64,000 nucleotides of DNA from Crassaminicella profunda (GCF_019884785.1 NZ_CP082326.1:675355-739354), one strand, 5' to 3'. Positions 9,024-17,596 are shown, counted from the first letter of the stretch. The notes: a model not told the origin generated them from the letters alone. A program made the numbers and translations.

Positions 9024-9064
9024 AGATAGAGTACTTCTTAAGGGGGAGGAAATATCTTTTTTTT
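9022..9064 (+). repeat. Bulged-G hairpin repeat, copy 2
   Basis: AAAGATAGAGTACTTC, then TTAAGGG, then GGAGGAAATATC and eight T. The inner stem is CTTC/GGAG, where A-to-G keeps a U-G pair, so pairing is conserved. It overlaps the stop codon of the TudS-related gene. Confidence 0.8.
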
Positions 9065-9131
9065 ACAATTCAAATATTATTTTTGATATAATAAAGATAA
9101 AGCAAATGATTCATAAAGGACGTGAAATGTT

Positions 9132-10073
9132 TTGACAAAGAAGCATGACTTTGATATAGCATGGAAATCTATATTAGAAGCTTTTGAAATAGAAATGGTA
9201 GAATTATTATTTCCAGAAATATTTGAAAAAATTGCATGGGAATTAGGAACTGAATCATTAGATAAAGAATTACAAGAAATACAAAGAGAAATATTTGATA
9301 AGGATAGTAGTGAAACAATTATATCAGATAAAATTATAAAAGTAAGGCTAAAAAATCAAGAAAGCAAAATATTGTTTATCCATGTGGAAGTACAAAGCTA
9401 TAGTAGTGGACATGAAGTTTTTGGAGAAAGAATGTTTAGATACTTCTATAGGATATGGGATAAATTTAGATATAAATATGAAGATTATTCAGAAATAGTA
9501 GCAGCAGCCATATATACCTATAAAGGAAATCGAGGGAAAGATAAAAAATATGTATATAAACTGCCAGAGATGAAAAAAGAAATATTAGTATACAATTTTA
9601 AAACCATAGATGTAGAAAAAATCAAGTTTGAAAATATAAGTGAAGACAATCCATTAAAATTAGTTTTTAAAATGGCAAAAAGACTATTAGAAATAGGTGT
9701 TACAGACGAAGAAATATACAAGACGAAAATAGAATTAGCGGAAGAATTAAGAGGTTATGACAAAGTAAAAAATAACGAGCAGATTAAGGCTTTAGTAGAT
9801 TTTTTAGAATATCTATTTTTACTTCAGGACCCAATATTAGAGAGTAAATATGAATTATATAAAAAAGCAATGGGAGGTGTATTTGATATGAGTATTGATG
9901 AGATAAGAAAAATACACTACACACAAAAAGGAAGAGAAGAAGGCGAAAAGAAAAAAGCAATAAAAATAGCACAAAACCTATTAAAAATGGGGTTAGATAT
10001 TGAACAAGTAGCAAAGGCTTCAGAACTTAGTGTAGAGGAAGTAGAAGAGATCAAAAAGAAAATGATTCATTAA
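9132..10073 (+). CDS. Rpn family recombination-promoting nuclease / putative transposase
   Basis: 313 residues with the PD-(D/E)XK layout of the Rpn/YhgA group. The N-terminal half carries the catalytic FIHVEVQS motif near residue 80 and the ERMFRYFYRIWDK segment typical of these proteins. The C-terminus, GREEGEKKKAIKIAQNLLKM, is the usual Rpn tail and is nearly identical at the DNA level to the tail of the truncated copy at 14150-14296. It starts at TTG with AAAGGA upstream at longer than ideal spacing. Ten bp after the stop comes hairpin repeat copy 3, as in the truncated copy. Rpn proteins cut DNA and promote RecA-independent recombination in E. coli. Confidence 0.88.
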   Translation: MTKKHDFDIAWKSILEAFEIEMVELLFPEIFEKIAWELGTESLDKELQEIQREIFDKDSSETIISDKIIKVRLKNQESKILFIHVEVQSYSSGHEVFGERMFRYFYRIWDKFRYKYEDYSEIVAAAIYTYKGNRGKDKKYVYKLPEMKKEILVYNFKTIDVEKIKFENISEDNPLKLVFKMAKRLLEIGVTDEEIYKTKIELAEELRGYDKVKNNEQIKALVDFLEYLFLLQDPILESKYELYKKAMGGVFDMSIDEIRKIHYTQKGREEGEKKKAIKIAQNLLKMGLDIEQVAKASELSVEEVEEIKKKMIH

Positions 10074-10083
10074 TATCCATATT

Positions 10084-10126
10084 AAAAAGATAGAGTACTT
10101 CTAAAGAAGGAAATATCTTTTTTTTT
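10084..10126 (+). repeat. Bulged-G hairpin repeat, copy 3
   Basis: AAAAAGATAGAGTACTTC, loop TAAA, GAAGGAAA, TATC and nine T, then ATTTCACAAAA. It lies 10 bp after the Rpn gene, in the same junction sequence (CATTAAT...ATATTAAAAAG) seen at 14296 and 13505. Confidence 0.85.
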
Positions 10127-10266
10127 ATTTCACAAAATTAATCCCCAATTAAATACTAAACTATTAAAAAAATATCCATCTATAAATAGAAGAACTATAT
10201 CATCCCTAAGTGGTATGAACTTATGCCATAGGATGAAATAAGAAATTTTTAGCAGGAGGGATTAAC

Positions 10267-11160
10267 ATGGCAGATCATAAAAAATATTATTACTTAAAAC
10301 TAAAAGAAAACTTTTTCGATAGTAAAGAAATCAAAGTATTAGAATCCATGGAGAATGGCTACAAATATAGCAATTTGCTCTTAAAGCTTTATTTACAGTC
10401 CTTAAAATATGAAGGAGAACTAAAGTTTAACGAATTTATCCCATACAACGAAGAAATGATTGCAGCTGTTACACGGATGGACATTGACACCGTAAGAGTA
10501 GCACTAAGAATATTTAAGCAGTTAAAACTCATAGAAGTATTAGATGATGGAACCATATTCATGCTAGCTATTCAAGACTTTATAGGAAAATCTAGTACAG
10601 AGGCTGAGAGGAAAAAACGATATAGAAAAAAGATTGCACAAGAAAAAAATAAACGACTAACAGGACAAATCATGGACAAATGTCCCAACCATTTTGAGAC
10701 AGAGAAGGACAAAGATGGGACTTTTTTGGACGAACGTCCACCAGAAATAGAGATAGATTTAGAGAAAGATTTAGAGATAGAGAAAGAAAAGGGAGCACCA
10801 CCAGTCCCTTATGAAAAAATCAAAAAACTTTTTAACGAAAACTGCATCCACCTAGCAAAAGTACGATCTTTATCTCAAAATAGAAAAAAGCACCTGCAAG
10901 CAAGGTGGAAACAATTTGATTATAACCTAGAGACCTTCAAAGAAATATTTAAAAAAGTCAATGAAAGTGAATTTTGTAATGGAAGTAATAACAGAAAGTG
11001 GAAGGTGGATTTTGACTGGCTTATAAAAAATGATGAAAACATGGTCAAAGTCTTAGAAGGAAAATACGATTCAAAACCAGGATGGAGGGATGAAAATGCA
11101 AAAGATCAAAACAACCATGAGCAAAATGATCCATACGCAGGAATTGGCATTGAACTCTGA
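10267..11160 (+). CDS. Phage replisome organizer, N-terminal domain protein
   Basis: 297 residues. The N-terminus (KKYYYLKLKENFFDSKEIK through about residue 115) is the winged-helix replisome organizer domain of Firmicute phages. The middle is a charged linker, and the C-terminal half has a DnaD-like helical region (KLFNENCIHLAKVRSLSQNR). It would bind the phage origin and recruit the helicase loader encoded directly downstream, whose start lies inside this gene. ATG follows GCAGGAGGG. No integrase, structural or lysis genes flank it, so it is an isolated replication module left from a prophage or carried by an accessory element. Confidence 0.88.
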   Translation: MADHKKYYYLKLKENFFDSKEIKVLESMENGYKYSNLLLKLYLQSLKYEGELKFNEFIPYNEEMIAAVTRMDIDTVRVALRIFKQLKLIEVLDDGTIFMLAIQDFIGKSSTEAERKKRYRKKIAQEKNKRLTGQIMDKCPNHFETEKDKDGTFLDERPPEIEIDLEKDLEIEKEKGAPPVPYEKIKKLFNENCIHLAKVRSLSQNRKKHLQARWKQFDYNLETFKEIFKKVNESEFCNGSNNRKWKVDFDWLIKNDENMVKVLEGKYDSKPGWRDENAKDQNNHEQNDPYAGIGIEL

Positions 11161-11938
11161 TGATTATTGTCCAAAATGCAAAGGAAAAAAAAGCATGATC
11201 ATCAATATCCTAGGAAATATGAAAAAAGTACCTGTTTTATGCAAATGTGAAAAAGAAGAATACGAAAGGCAAAGAATCTTAGATGAAAACAAAGAAAAGC
11301 TCTATAAGCTACAAAGGTTACGAGAACACAGCTTAATGGATGAAAACTTTAAAAACTGCACCTTTGAAAATTGGAAATCTGATAAAGAAAATGAAAAAAT
11401 GTACAAAATGGGAGAAAAATACTGCAATCGATGGCAGGAAATGAAAAAGAAAAACATGGGATTTACCTTCTGGGGTCCTCCAGGAACAGGCAAAAGTTAT
11501 CTAAGCTTTTGCATTGCCAATAGACTTCTTCAAAGCTATGTACCTGTGATTGCCATCTCTACTATAGGAATCATCAACCGCATTTATGATAGCTACAAAA
11601 GATATGGGCAAAGTGGAGAAGTAGCAATCATCCATTCACTAAAGAATGCAAGTCTATTGATATTAGATGATCTAGGGGCTGAGTATACTTCCAAACTAGG
11701 AAAAGAAAAACAAATCATCTACTCCATCCTAGATGCAAGATATAGAGACAAAAAACCTGTCATTATCACTACCAACTTAAATCTAAAGCAGCTCAAAGAA
11801 AAACTAAGAGGAAATGATTGTGTAGATCGAACCTATGACCGACTCATAGAACTAGCACCGCCAGTAGAAATTAAAGGAACATCCAAAAGAGTAGCTGTAG
11901 GAAAAGAAAAAACCCAGATTTTAAAGAGCTTGCTATGA
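11096..11938 (+). CDS. DnaC/IstB-like AAA+ helicase loader
   Basis: 280 residues from ATG 11096, six bases after GGAGGG; an in-frame ATG at 11090 is too close to that site. An N-terminal zinc-ribbon candidate (CPKCKGKK...LCKCEKEE) precedes a AAA+ domain with Walker A GPPGTGKSYL (about residues 126-135), Walker B LLILDDLGAEY and sensor ITTNLNLKQL, ending with TYDRLIEL. It overlaps the replisome organizer gene by about 65 bp. Together they would load the host replicative helicase at a phage origin. Confidence 0.9.
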   Translation: MQKIKTTMSKMIHTQELALNSDDYCPKCKGKKSMIINILGNMKKVPVLCKCEKEEYERQRILDENKEKLYKLQRLREHSLMDENFKNCTFENWKSDKENEKMYKMGEKYCNRWQEMKKKNMGFTFWGPPGTGKSYLSFCIANRLLQSYVPVIAISTIGIINRIYDSYKRYGQSGEVAIIHSLKNASLLILDDLGAEYTSKLGKEKQIIYSILDARYRDKKPVIITTNLNLKQLKEKLRGNDCVDRTYDRLIELAPPVEIKGTSKRVAVGKEKTQILKSLL

Positions 11939-11982
11939 ATGATTATGTAAAGAGTTAAAAAGATAGAATTTGCCAAAAACCT

Positions 11983-12041
11983 TTGATTATATAAGAAAAT
12001 AATGATACAATGAAACCGAACGAAATAAATTCGTTCGGTTT
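11983..12041 (+). promoter_or_regulatory. Promoter and perfect 12-bp palindrome before the AlbA_2/ATPase gene
   Basis: TTGATT (11983-11988) and TACAAT (12006-12011) are 17 bp apart. The predicted start of transcription falls inside a perfect inverted repeat, AAACCGAACGAA (12013-12024), ATAAA, TTCGTTCGGTTT (12030-12041). TCGTTCGGTT recurs twice after the gene. The position over +1 suggests an operator; a leader hairpin is an alternative. Confidence 0.65.
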
Positions 12042-12068
12042 TGCCGTGTTAAAAAGGAGTGATCGTTC

Positions 12069-13400
12069 ATGTGGGAATTATTTACACAAGGTGAAACAAA
12101 ATATATAGAATATAAAAAAGAATATACAAAGACTCTATTAAAAACTATTTCTGCTTTTGCCAATTATCATGATGGTTATATTATTATTGGCATTGATGGT
12201 TTTGGAAATATTATTGGTGTAGATCATTCTGATTCTGTAAGATTAAGCATAGAAAATGCTATTAATGACAATATTATTCCAAAACCATACTATGAAATAG
12301 AACTTAGAAAAATAGAAGATAAGCACATGGTGATCGTAAAAGTTTTTAAAGGAGATAATACACCCTATACAATCAATAACAAAGCATATAAGAGAATAGA
12401 TACATCAACTGTAGCAGTTGATAAATTTGGATTTGAGGATTTAGTTTTAAGAGGTAGAAATTTAAGCTATGAATCATTACCTTATAAAGAGCAAGCGCTT
12501 CACTTTCATATACTAGGAAATAAACTAAGAAAAAAATTAAATGTAAGTATAATATCAGATGATATTTTGAAGTCTTTACAACTAATTATAAAAAATGAAT
12601 ATATAAATGCAGCGGCGTTATTATCTGATAATAATCCGCTTTCGAACGCAACTGTATCACTTATTAGATTTGATGGAGATTCAGTTTTAAATATTAAAGA
12701 TCGAACTGTTTTATCTAGTAGATCTATTATTGATCAGTTTGATGAATGTATGAACTTTTATTCAAAGCATATCAATACTCGCGAAATAATTGAAGAAGCT
12801 TACAGAAAAACCACTGAGGATATTCCAAAAGTAGCATATCGTGAAGCAGTTGCCAATGCAATTGTTCATAGAGATTATTCAAGACGTGGGGATATAAAAG
12901 TTGAGATTTTTGATAATAGGGTCGAAATAGTATCTCCAGGAGGTTTGCCCGTAGGTATTTCAGAAGAAGAATATTTAAATGGAAAAATATCAATACCTAG
13001 AAATAAAGTAATATCCGATATTTTCCTAAGAATTGGCATAATTGAAAGGCTAGCAACAGGAATTAGAAGGATTAAAGAATACTATAAAGATAGCCCTGTC
13101 AATCCAAGCTTTGAGATTAGTGAAAATACTATTAAAGTAATTTTACCAAATATAAATAACAACTTTAAAGAAGAAGCTATTGTGAATAGAAGGAGAACAT
13201 TAATAGATGAACTTATTGGCAATGAAAAATCAATTGTTCAATATATACTAAGAGAAGGTAGTATCACCAGAAAAAAAGCAGAAACCATTCTTTCATTAAA
13301 AAAGACACAGACTATTTATTTAATCAATACATTGCAAGAAAAAGGGATCATTATCAAAGTGGGCAGTGGAAAAGGGACAAAATATATTTTAAGGAAGTAG
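12069..13400 (+). CDS. AlbA_2 (Schlafen-type) DNA/RNA-binding and ATP-binding protein
   Basis: 443 residues in three parts. An AlbA_2/divergent-AAA_4 domain (about 8-125; GETKYIEYKKEY, ANYHDGYIIIGIDGFGNIIG) is followed by a GHKL-type ATP-binding domain (about 220-350; YREAVANAIVHRDYSRRGD with SPGGLP and ATGIRRI motifs). A C-terminal winged helix (about 385-443; TRKKAETILSLKKTQTIYLI) follows. This architecture is common in mobile and defence regions and is usually annotated as a putative transcriptional regulator. Start ATG has AAAAAGGAG upstream. A palindrome covers its promoter and the half-site recurs after its stop, which suggests self-regulation. Confidence 0.8.
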   Translation: MWELFTQGETKYIEYKKEYTKTLLKTISAFANYHDGYIIIGIDGFGNIIGVDHSDSVRLSIENAINDNIIPKPYYEIELRKIEDKHMVIVKVFKGDNTPYTINNKAYKRIDTSTVAVDKFGFEDLVLRGRNLSYESLPYKEQALHFHILGNKLRKKLNVSIISDDILKSLQLIIKNEYINAAALLSDNNPLSNATVSLIRFDGDSVLNIKDRTVLSSRSIIDQFDECMNFYSKHINTREIIEEAYRKTTEDIPKVAYREAVANAIVHRDYSRRGDIKVEIFDNRVEIVSPGGLPVGISEEEYLNGKISIPRNKVISDIFLRIGIIERLATGIRRIKEYYKDSPVNPSFEISENTIKVILPNINNNFKEEAIVNRRRTLIDELIGNEKSIVQYILREGSITRKKAETILSLKKTQTIYLINTLQEKGIIIKVGSGKGTKYILRK

Positions 13401-13415
13401 CGATCGAAAAAAAAA

Positions 13416-13447
13416 TCGTTCGGTTTTCGTTCAATCATCGTTCGGTT
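13416..13447. promoter_or_regulatory. Two direct TCGTTCGGTT sites after the AlbA_2 gene
   Basis: TCGTTCGGTT occurs at 13416-13425 and 13438-13447, 22 bp apart (about two helical turns), with a third partial site TTCGTTC between them. Each matches the right arm of the palindrome at 12030-12041. Binding by the same protein is inferred. Confidence 0.5.
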
Positions 13448-13515
13448 ATCTCAAATCAGAGAATTTTATTAAAGAGAAGATTCATATTGAAACTGATTTA
13501 TTAATGATCCATATT

Positions 13516-13560
13516 AAAAAGATAGAGTACTTCTTAATAGAAGGAAATATCTTTTTTTTT
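13516..13560 (+). repeat. Bulged-G hairpin repeat, copy 4
   Basis: AAAAAGATAGAGTACTTC, loop TTAATA, GAAGGAAA, TATC and nine T. The sequence just before it (ATTAATGATCCATATT) matches the ends of the two Rpn genes, although no Rpn gene remains here. Confidence 0.82.
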
Positions 13561-13657
13561 ATTTTATTCATTACTTAATAATTAAAGAATTTGTTCAAAG
13601 TGAAAAAACGCATAAAAATATTTTTTTAGAATGATTGGAATCATGAACTAGACATGA

Positions 13658-14296
13658 TATGATGGAAAAGAAATTGACATAGAGATCCAAGTATTAGCAA
13701 CAAAATATATGGCAGAAAGAACGACTTACTATTGGTCAAAAATGTATACCAATCAAATAAAATCAGGGGATACTTATGACAAACTAAAAAAATGTATCAC
13801 TATAAACATAGTAGATTTTGAATGTATCCCACTAGACAAAATTCATACAAGCTACCATATCACAGAAGGTGAAACAGGTTATAGATTGACAGAAGTATTT
13901 GAAATTCATTATCTAGAGTTGCCGAAACTTGAAAATATAAATATAGCGAGAGACGAAAATGAAGCAATAACCCAATGGATGGAATTTATAGATGCAAAAT
14001 CTAGGGAGGTGATGGAAATGCTATCTCAAAAAAATAAAGACATCAAAAAAGCATATGATATGCTACAAGTGATTAGCAAAGATGAAAAAGCACGAATGGC
14101 ATATGAAGCAAGAGAAGCAGAAATTCATGACCAAATGACGAGGATTGAAACAGCAAGAGAAGAAGGCGCAAATAAAAAAGCAATAAAAATAGCACAAAAT
14201 CTATTAAAAATGGGATTTGTTATTGAACAAGTAGCACAGGCTTCAGAACTTAGTGTAGAAGAAGTAGAAGAGATAAAGAAAAAAATGGTTCATTAA
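13658..14296 (+). pseudogene. N-terminally truncated Rpn/PD-(D/E)XK nuclease family transposase
   Basis: The frame is open from 13658, where it encodes DGKEIDIEIQVLATKYMAER, the catalytic IEIQ core of the PF12784-type family. A TGA at 13655-13657 directly precedes it and the usual N-terminal 60-odd residues are missing. An internal ATG at 13709 could start translation but has no good ribosome binding site and would omit the active site. The C-terminus (NKKAIKIAQNLLKMGFVIEQ) is nearly identical to that of the intact Rpn gene at 9132-10073. Hairpin repeat copy 5 follows 8 bp after the stop. Confidence 0.75.
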
Positions 14297-14304
14297 TCTA
14301 TATT

Positions 14305-14347
14305 AAAAAGATAGAGTACTTCATAAGGAAGGAAATATCTTTTTTTT
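14305..14347 (+). repeat. Bulged-G hairpin repeat, copy 5
   Basis: AAAAAGATAGAGTACTTC, loop ATAAG, GAAGGAAA, TATC and eight T. It is followed by the tail module (14348-14395). Confidence 0.85.
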
Positions 14348-14395
14348 ATTTCACAAAAACCACGAAATATGGAGGAAATTAACAATAAATATAGA
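14348..14395 (+). repeat. Tail module of the hairpin repeat
   Basis: ATTTCACAAAAACCAC, then ATGGAGGAAATTAACAATA. Matches 17597-17652 and, without a hairpin, 3921-3976. It holds a GGAGG that could act as a ribosome binding site. Confidence 0.6.
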
Positions 14396-14455
14396 ATTTT
14401 ATACAATTAGTCCACAAAATTAAAAACAATCTATGAAGCAAAGAGGTAAATAAAA

Positions 14456-14926
14456 ATGAAAAAATCACATAAAACAATCATTTATATACTTATATACATC
14501 ATCATATATATAGCAATCAGGCATTACGGAGGTATGGTTATCAATGGGTACCGAGGTTTAAAGGATAGAATGTATGATGATTTTGAAGCTTTTGGGACAG
14601 AATTAGAAAATTTCAATGATGAATTATCAAACATATTAGTTTTAAAAGAACATGAATTTAATAAAGAAAAGGTATTTATCAATAAAAATATTGTATGGAA
14701 TTTTCACCTATCAAATTGTGATGCCCAAAAGATAGGTAAAATACGCTATGATGGAAACTATGAATGTGATTGGATGTATTATGATGCCAACGATGTTATT
14801 CAAAATATATTGTGTGATGGTAAGATTACTCCATCAGAAGAAAAGTACCTAAAAAATTTATATGACTATACAGAGCATCTCATAAAAGCATATAGGGTCA
14901 TAGTAAAAGATGTTCAGTCTAAATAG
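14456..14926 (+). CDS. Hypothetical membrane-anchored protein, N-terminal part of a split gene
   Basis: 156 residues: one N-terminal membrane helix (about residues 8-25), then a charged extracytoplasmic region with no family I recognise. ATG 14456 follows AGAGG. The TAG at 14924-14926 is followed in the same frame by 281 open codons (to 15772). The intact gene therefore probably encoded about 438 residues, and this is its broken 5' part. Several other genes here end in TAG, so the codon is a normal stop in this genome. Confidence 0.6.
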   Translation: MKKSHKTIIYILIYIIIYIAIRHYGGMVINGYRGLKDRMYDDFEAFGTELENFNDELSNILVLKEHEFNKEKVFINKNIVWNFHLSNCDAQKIGKIRYDGNYECDWMYYDANDVIQNILCDGKITPSEEKYLKNLYDYTEHLIKAYRVIVKDVQSK

Positions 14927-15772
14927 GACTTTAAAAACAAGAAGAAATTAAAAAAGAAAATAGTAAACATCTACAATAACTATTCTAAAGATGCAAAAGT
15001 CTTACTAAAAAGCAAACAATATAGTTTTTTGAAGGCATACAAAGGAGATTTTAAAGATATGGACTTTGAAAAGGCAAAGGGGTATTGTGAAGAAGTCTTT
15101 TCAAAACTAGTACCCGATAAAACCTTAAAATATCACGAAGAGGATGATATGATTCAAGAAGAATATATATTTAAAACTTATGATGAGAGAGATCCTTACA
15201 ATGATGCTTTCACTATAAAAGAGAATCAACCAGATGCAGATTATTATGTAACTTACAATAAAAAAACCAACAAGATCGTTATAAGAGCTACTGGATGGAG
15301 GGTACCTACAACAAAAAAATACACACAAGAGGAATTAGACCAGACAGCTAAAAACATCATGATGGGATTTAATAAAGGACCTTATCATTGTGAGAAAAAA
15401 GGAAAATATGATGAAAAGGGAAAGCTACTATATATGAGATATTCCTATATGGAAAAGAATAATGATGTCTATGATGCCATGAAAGAAATCAACATAGAAT
15501 TAAATTCAGATGGACGGATAAGTGAATTTGAAATCACCTACCCAAGGGAGGAAAAAATCATCCTACCCACTATCACGAAAGAAGAAATCCTAGGAAAGCT
15601 CAATCAAGAAGCAACCATAAAAGATTGTATCATAAGAAGAAATAATCAAGGAAAAGCAGAATATGTAGTGTATCTAATATACCAAGATACATTATATGAA
15701 GCAGTATTTGATGGAGAAGATGGAACCCTTAGGTCATATGCTAGGGAGATATTAAAGGGATCATTTGATTAA
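14927..15772 (+). pseudogene. C-terminal part of the same split gene (PepSY-like end)
   Basis: This open stretch continues the frame of the 14456 gene directly after its TAG, with no ribosome binding site or ATG at the junction. A TTG at 15029 and an ATG at 15059 lie in frame, but neither has a clear Shine-Dalgarno. The last 60 residues (YVVYLIYQDTLYEAVFDGED) have the strand pattern of PepSY-type domains, a weak resemblance. I read it as one gene with a nonsense mutation; a separate second gene is less likely. Hairpin repeat copy 6 follows 12 bp after its stop. Confidence 0.6.
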
Positions 15773-15784
15773 TGGAAAAGAATT

Positions 15785-15827
15785 AAGAAGATAGAGTACT
15801 TCAAAGTGAAGGAAATATCTTTTTTTA
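15785..15827 (+). repeat. Bulged-G hairpin repeat, copy 6
   Basis: AAGAAGATAGAGTACTTC, loop AAAGT, GAAGGAAA, TATC and seven T. Confidence 0.82.
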
Positions 15828-16143
15828 TTGAAAATCATGTGGGAAAAAGAGGAATATTGTCTAGTATATAGAAAATATTAATATAGCAATTAATAAGAAA
15901 AAAGTACTATTTACTAAATGAAGATAGAAGTATTCAGAGAAAAGAGAGAAGTCTTTGGAAGGATACCTAAGAAGATTGTAGACGAGAAAATAATAAAAGT
16001 TGATTTTGATAGAATGACGTAAGAAAATGAAATTGGAAGAAAGAGTGAGGAAAAGATTATATATACGACATTATTCTGCAAATTAGTTTAGAATGAATGA
16101 TTATAATGATAATAGCAATTAAAATAGCAAGGAGGAAATACAA
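15828..16143. other. Gene-poor spacer before the NERD gene
   Basis: AT-rich DNA with no convincing gene. A 34-codon frame (ATG 15918 to TAA 16022, beginning MKIEVFREKREVFGR) has no ribosome binding site. Its start resembles a fragment near 19553 (EIEIEVFTKEKIAFERL), so both may be remnants of one lost gene family. Confidence 0.4.
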
Positions 16144-17247
16144 GTGGCGTTATTCGATAAAGCATTAGATTACCTAATGGGAGGAAAAAGAGAGATCACA
16201 AGCCCTATATTTGTAAAAGATTTTTCAGAAGAAAATAAACAACTAAATGAGCTAATCAAACTTTCAAAAAAATTAAAAGATGGATACAAAAAAGAAATGA
16301 TAGATAGAGATATTACTTATTTTAAACAAGGAATACAAGGAGAGAAAAATGTATATTTTGAACTAAAAAATTCATTTTTACCTATACTATGCTTACATGA
16401 TATCAGATTAAAATATGATGAGTATGTGGCTCAATTTGACTACATCATCATTTCAAATAAATTCATATGTATCCTAGAAACAAAAAAATTAAATGGGAAT
16501 ATTACGATTAATGGTGATGGAGATTTTATCAGAATCATTAAAAATAGATTTGGAAAAGAAATCAAAAGGGAAGGGATGTACAGTCCCGTATCACAAAATG
16601 AAAGACATGTAAGAATATTAGAGGAAATCTTGTTAAAAGAAAATCTAGTAAAAACTACACCATACCATTCGCTAGTAGTTATGGCAAACCCCAAAACTAT
16701 CATAGATAAAAATAAATGTCCTGAAAATATAAAAAAAACCATCTACAAATATGATCAAATCACAAAGTATTTACAAAGACTTCAAAATGATAAAAACAAT
16801 ACAAAAAACGTATTAGAAAAGTATATGTATGATATTGCAAACTTCTTAGTAGAGAATAATACACCGTTAGAAATAAATTATGATAAAAAATATAATTTAT
16901 CCAAAGAAGATTTCATCAACAAAGAGAAAAAAACAGTAGAAAATACTTACAAAGCAGCATCGATAAAAGAATCCAATAAATATAGCTACAAATCTCAAAA
17001 AACTACAAAAGCTATAAAATCTAAAAAGGATAAAGAGACCTTAACAACTGAATTAAAAGCTTTTCGCCTAATTACTTCAAAAGCAGAAAAAATAAAACCT
17101 TATTTTATATTCAATAATGCCCAAATGGAAGATCTGATTGAGAAATATCCAAGAACAAAGGAAGAACTTTTAGGGGTGAATGGATTTGGTAATGTGAAGG
17201 TGGAGAAATATGGGGAGGAGATTTTGAAGGTGTTTAAGGGGGAATAA
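16144..17247 (+). CDS. NERD domain and HRDC domain protein
   Basis: 367 residues from a GTG with GCAAGGAGG upstream. The N-terminal half contains a NERD (nuclease-related) domain: GIQGEKNVYFEL near residue 60, then QFDYIIISNKFICILETKKL, whose Asp-Glu-x-Lys pattern is of the PD-(D/E)XK type. A basic linker follows, and the C-terminal 75 residues form an HRDC-like domain (LKAFRLITSKAEKIKPYFIF, LLGVNGFGNVKVEKYG), which binds nucleic acid. The protein is probably cytoplasmic and DNA-acting. It opens a run of restriction and helicase genes, so a defence role is plausible but not shown. Confidence 0.82.
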   Translation: MALFDKALDYLMGGKREITSPIFVKDFSEENKQLNELIKLSKKLKDGYKKEMIDRDITYFKQGIQGEKNVYFELKNSFLPILCLHDIRLKYDEYVAQFDYIIISNKFICILETKKLNGNITINGDGDFIRIIKNRFGKEIKREGMYSPVSQNERHVRILEEILLKENLVKTTPYHSLVVMANPKTIIDKNKCPENIKKTIYKYDQITKYLQRLQNDKNNTKNVLEKYMYDIANFLVENNTPLEINYDKKYNLSKEDFINKEKKTVENTYKAASIKESNKYSYKSQKTTKAIKSKKDKETLTTELKAFRLITSKAEKIKPYFIFNNAQMEDLIEKYPRTKEELLGVNGFGNVKVEKYGEEILKVFKGE

Positions 17248-17553
17248 GAGTGCTTTGCTATTTAGTTATTTTTCAAAAAAGCCATAAAAATAGAAAAGTC
17301 ATAGTAAAATTATAGAAGCTAAATAATAAAGATGTAGTTTTCTATGAATGATGAATCGTATTTATGAAAGAACTAAAGGTTTGTAAAAAATAAGTTGATA
17401 GGTTTAAAGTTTTGTTAGTTAATAAGTTTGTGACAGGTACTCATTCAAATGAAGAGTGATTAAGTATATATAAATGGGGTTGTGATTGGGATATTGAAGA
17501 GAGGGTAAATTGATAAGTAGATTGTTTATAAATAGTGCGCTCAGCTGTTTTAT

Positions 17554-17596
17554 AAAAAAGATAGAGTACTTCTTAAGGGGGAGGAATATCTTTTTT
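17554..17596 (+). repeat. Bulged-G hairpin repeat, copy 7
   Basis: AAAAAAGATAGAGTACTTC, TTAAGGG, GGAGGAATATC and six T. It has the CTTC/GGAG inner stem like copy 2, and lacks one A of the internal loop. Confidence 0.8.

Noticed and set aside
10267-11938. A complete prophage
   Set aside because: Only two replication genes are present; no integrase, structural, packaging or lysis genes.
12013-12041. Palindrome as a terminator of the DnaC-like gene
   Set aside because: It has only a short T-run and sits exactly over the start site of a good promoter, so an operator or leader role is more likely.
14924-14926. TAG as a pyrrolysine or other recoded codon
   Set aside because: Other genes here (for example the ECF S component, TudS-related gene region and methylase) end in TAG, and no recoding signal is visible. 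A nonsense mutation explains it more simply.
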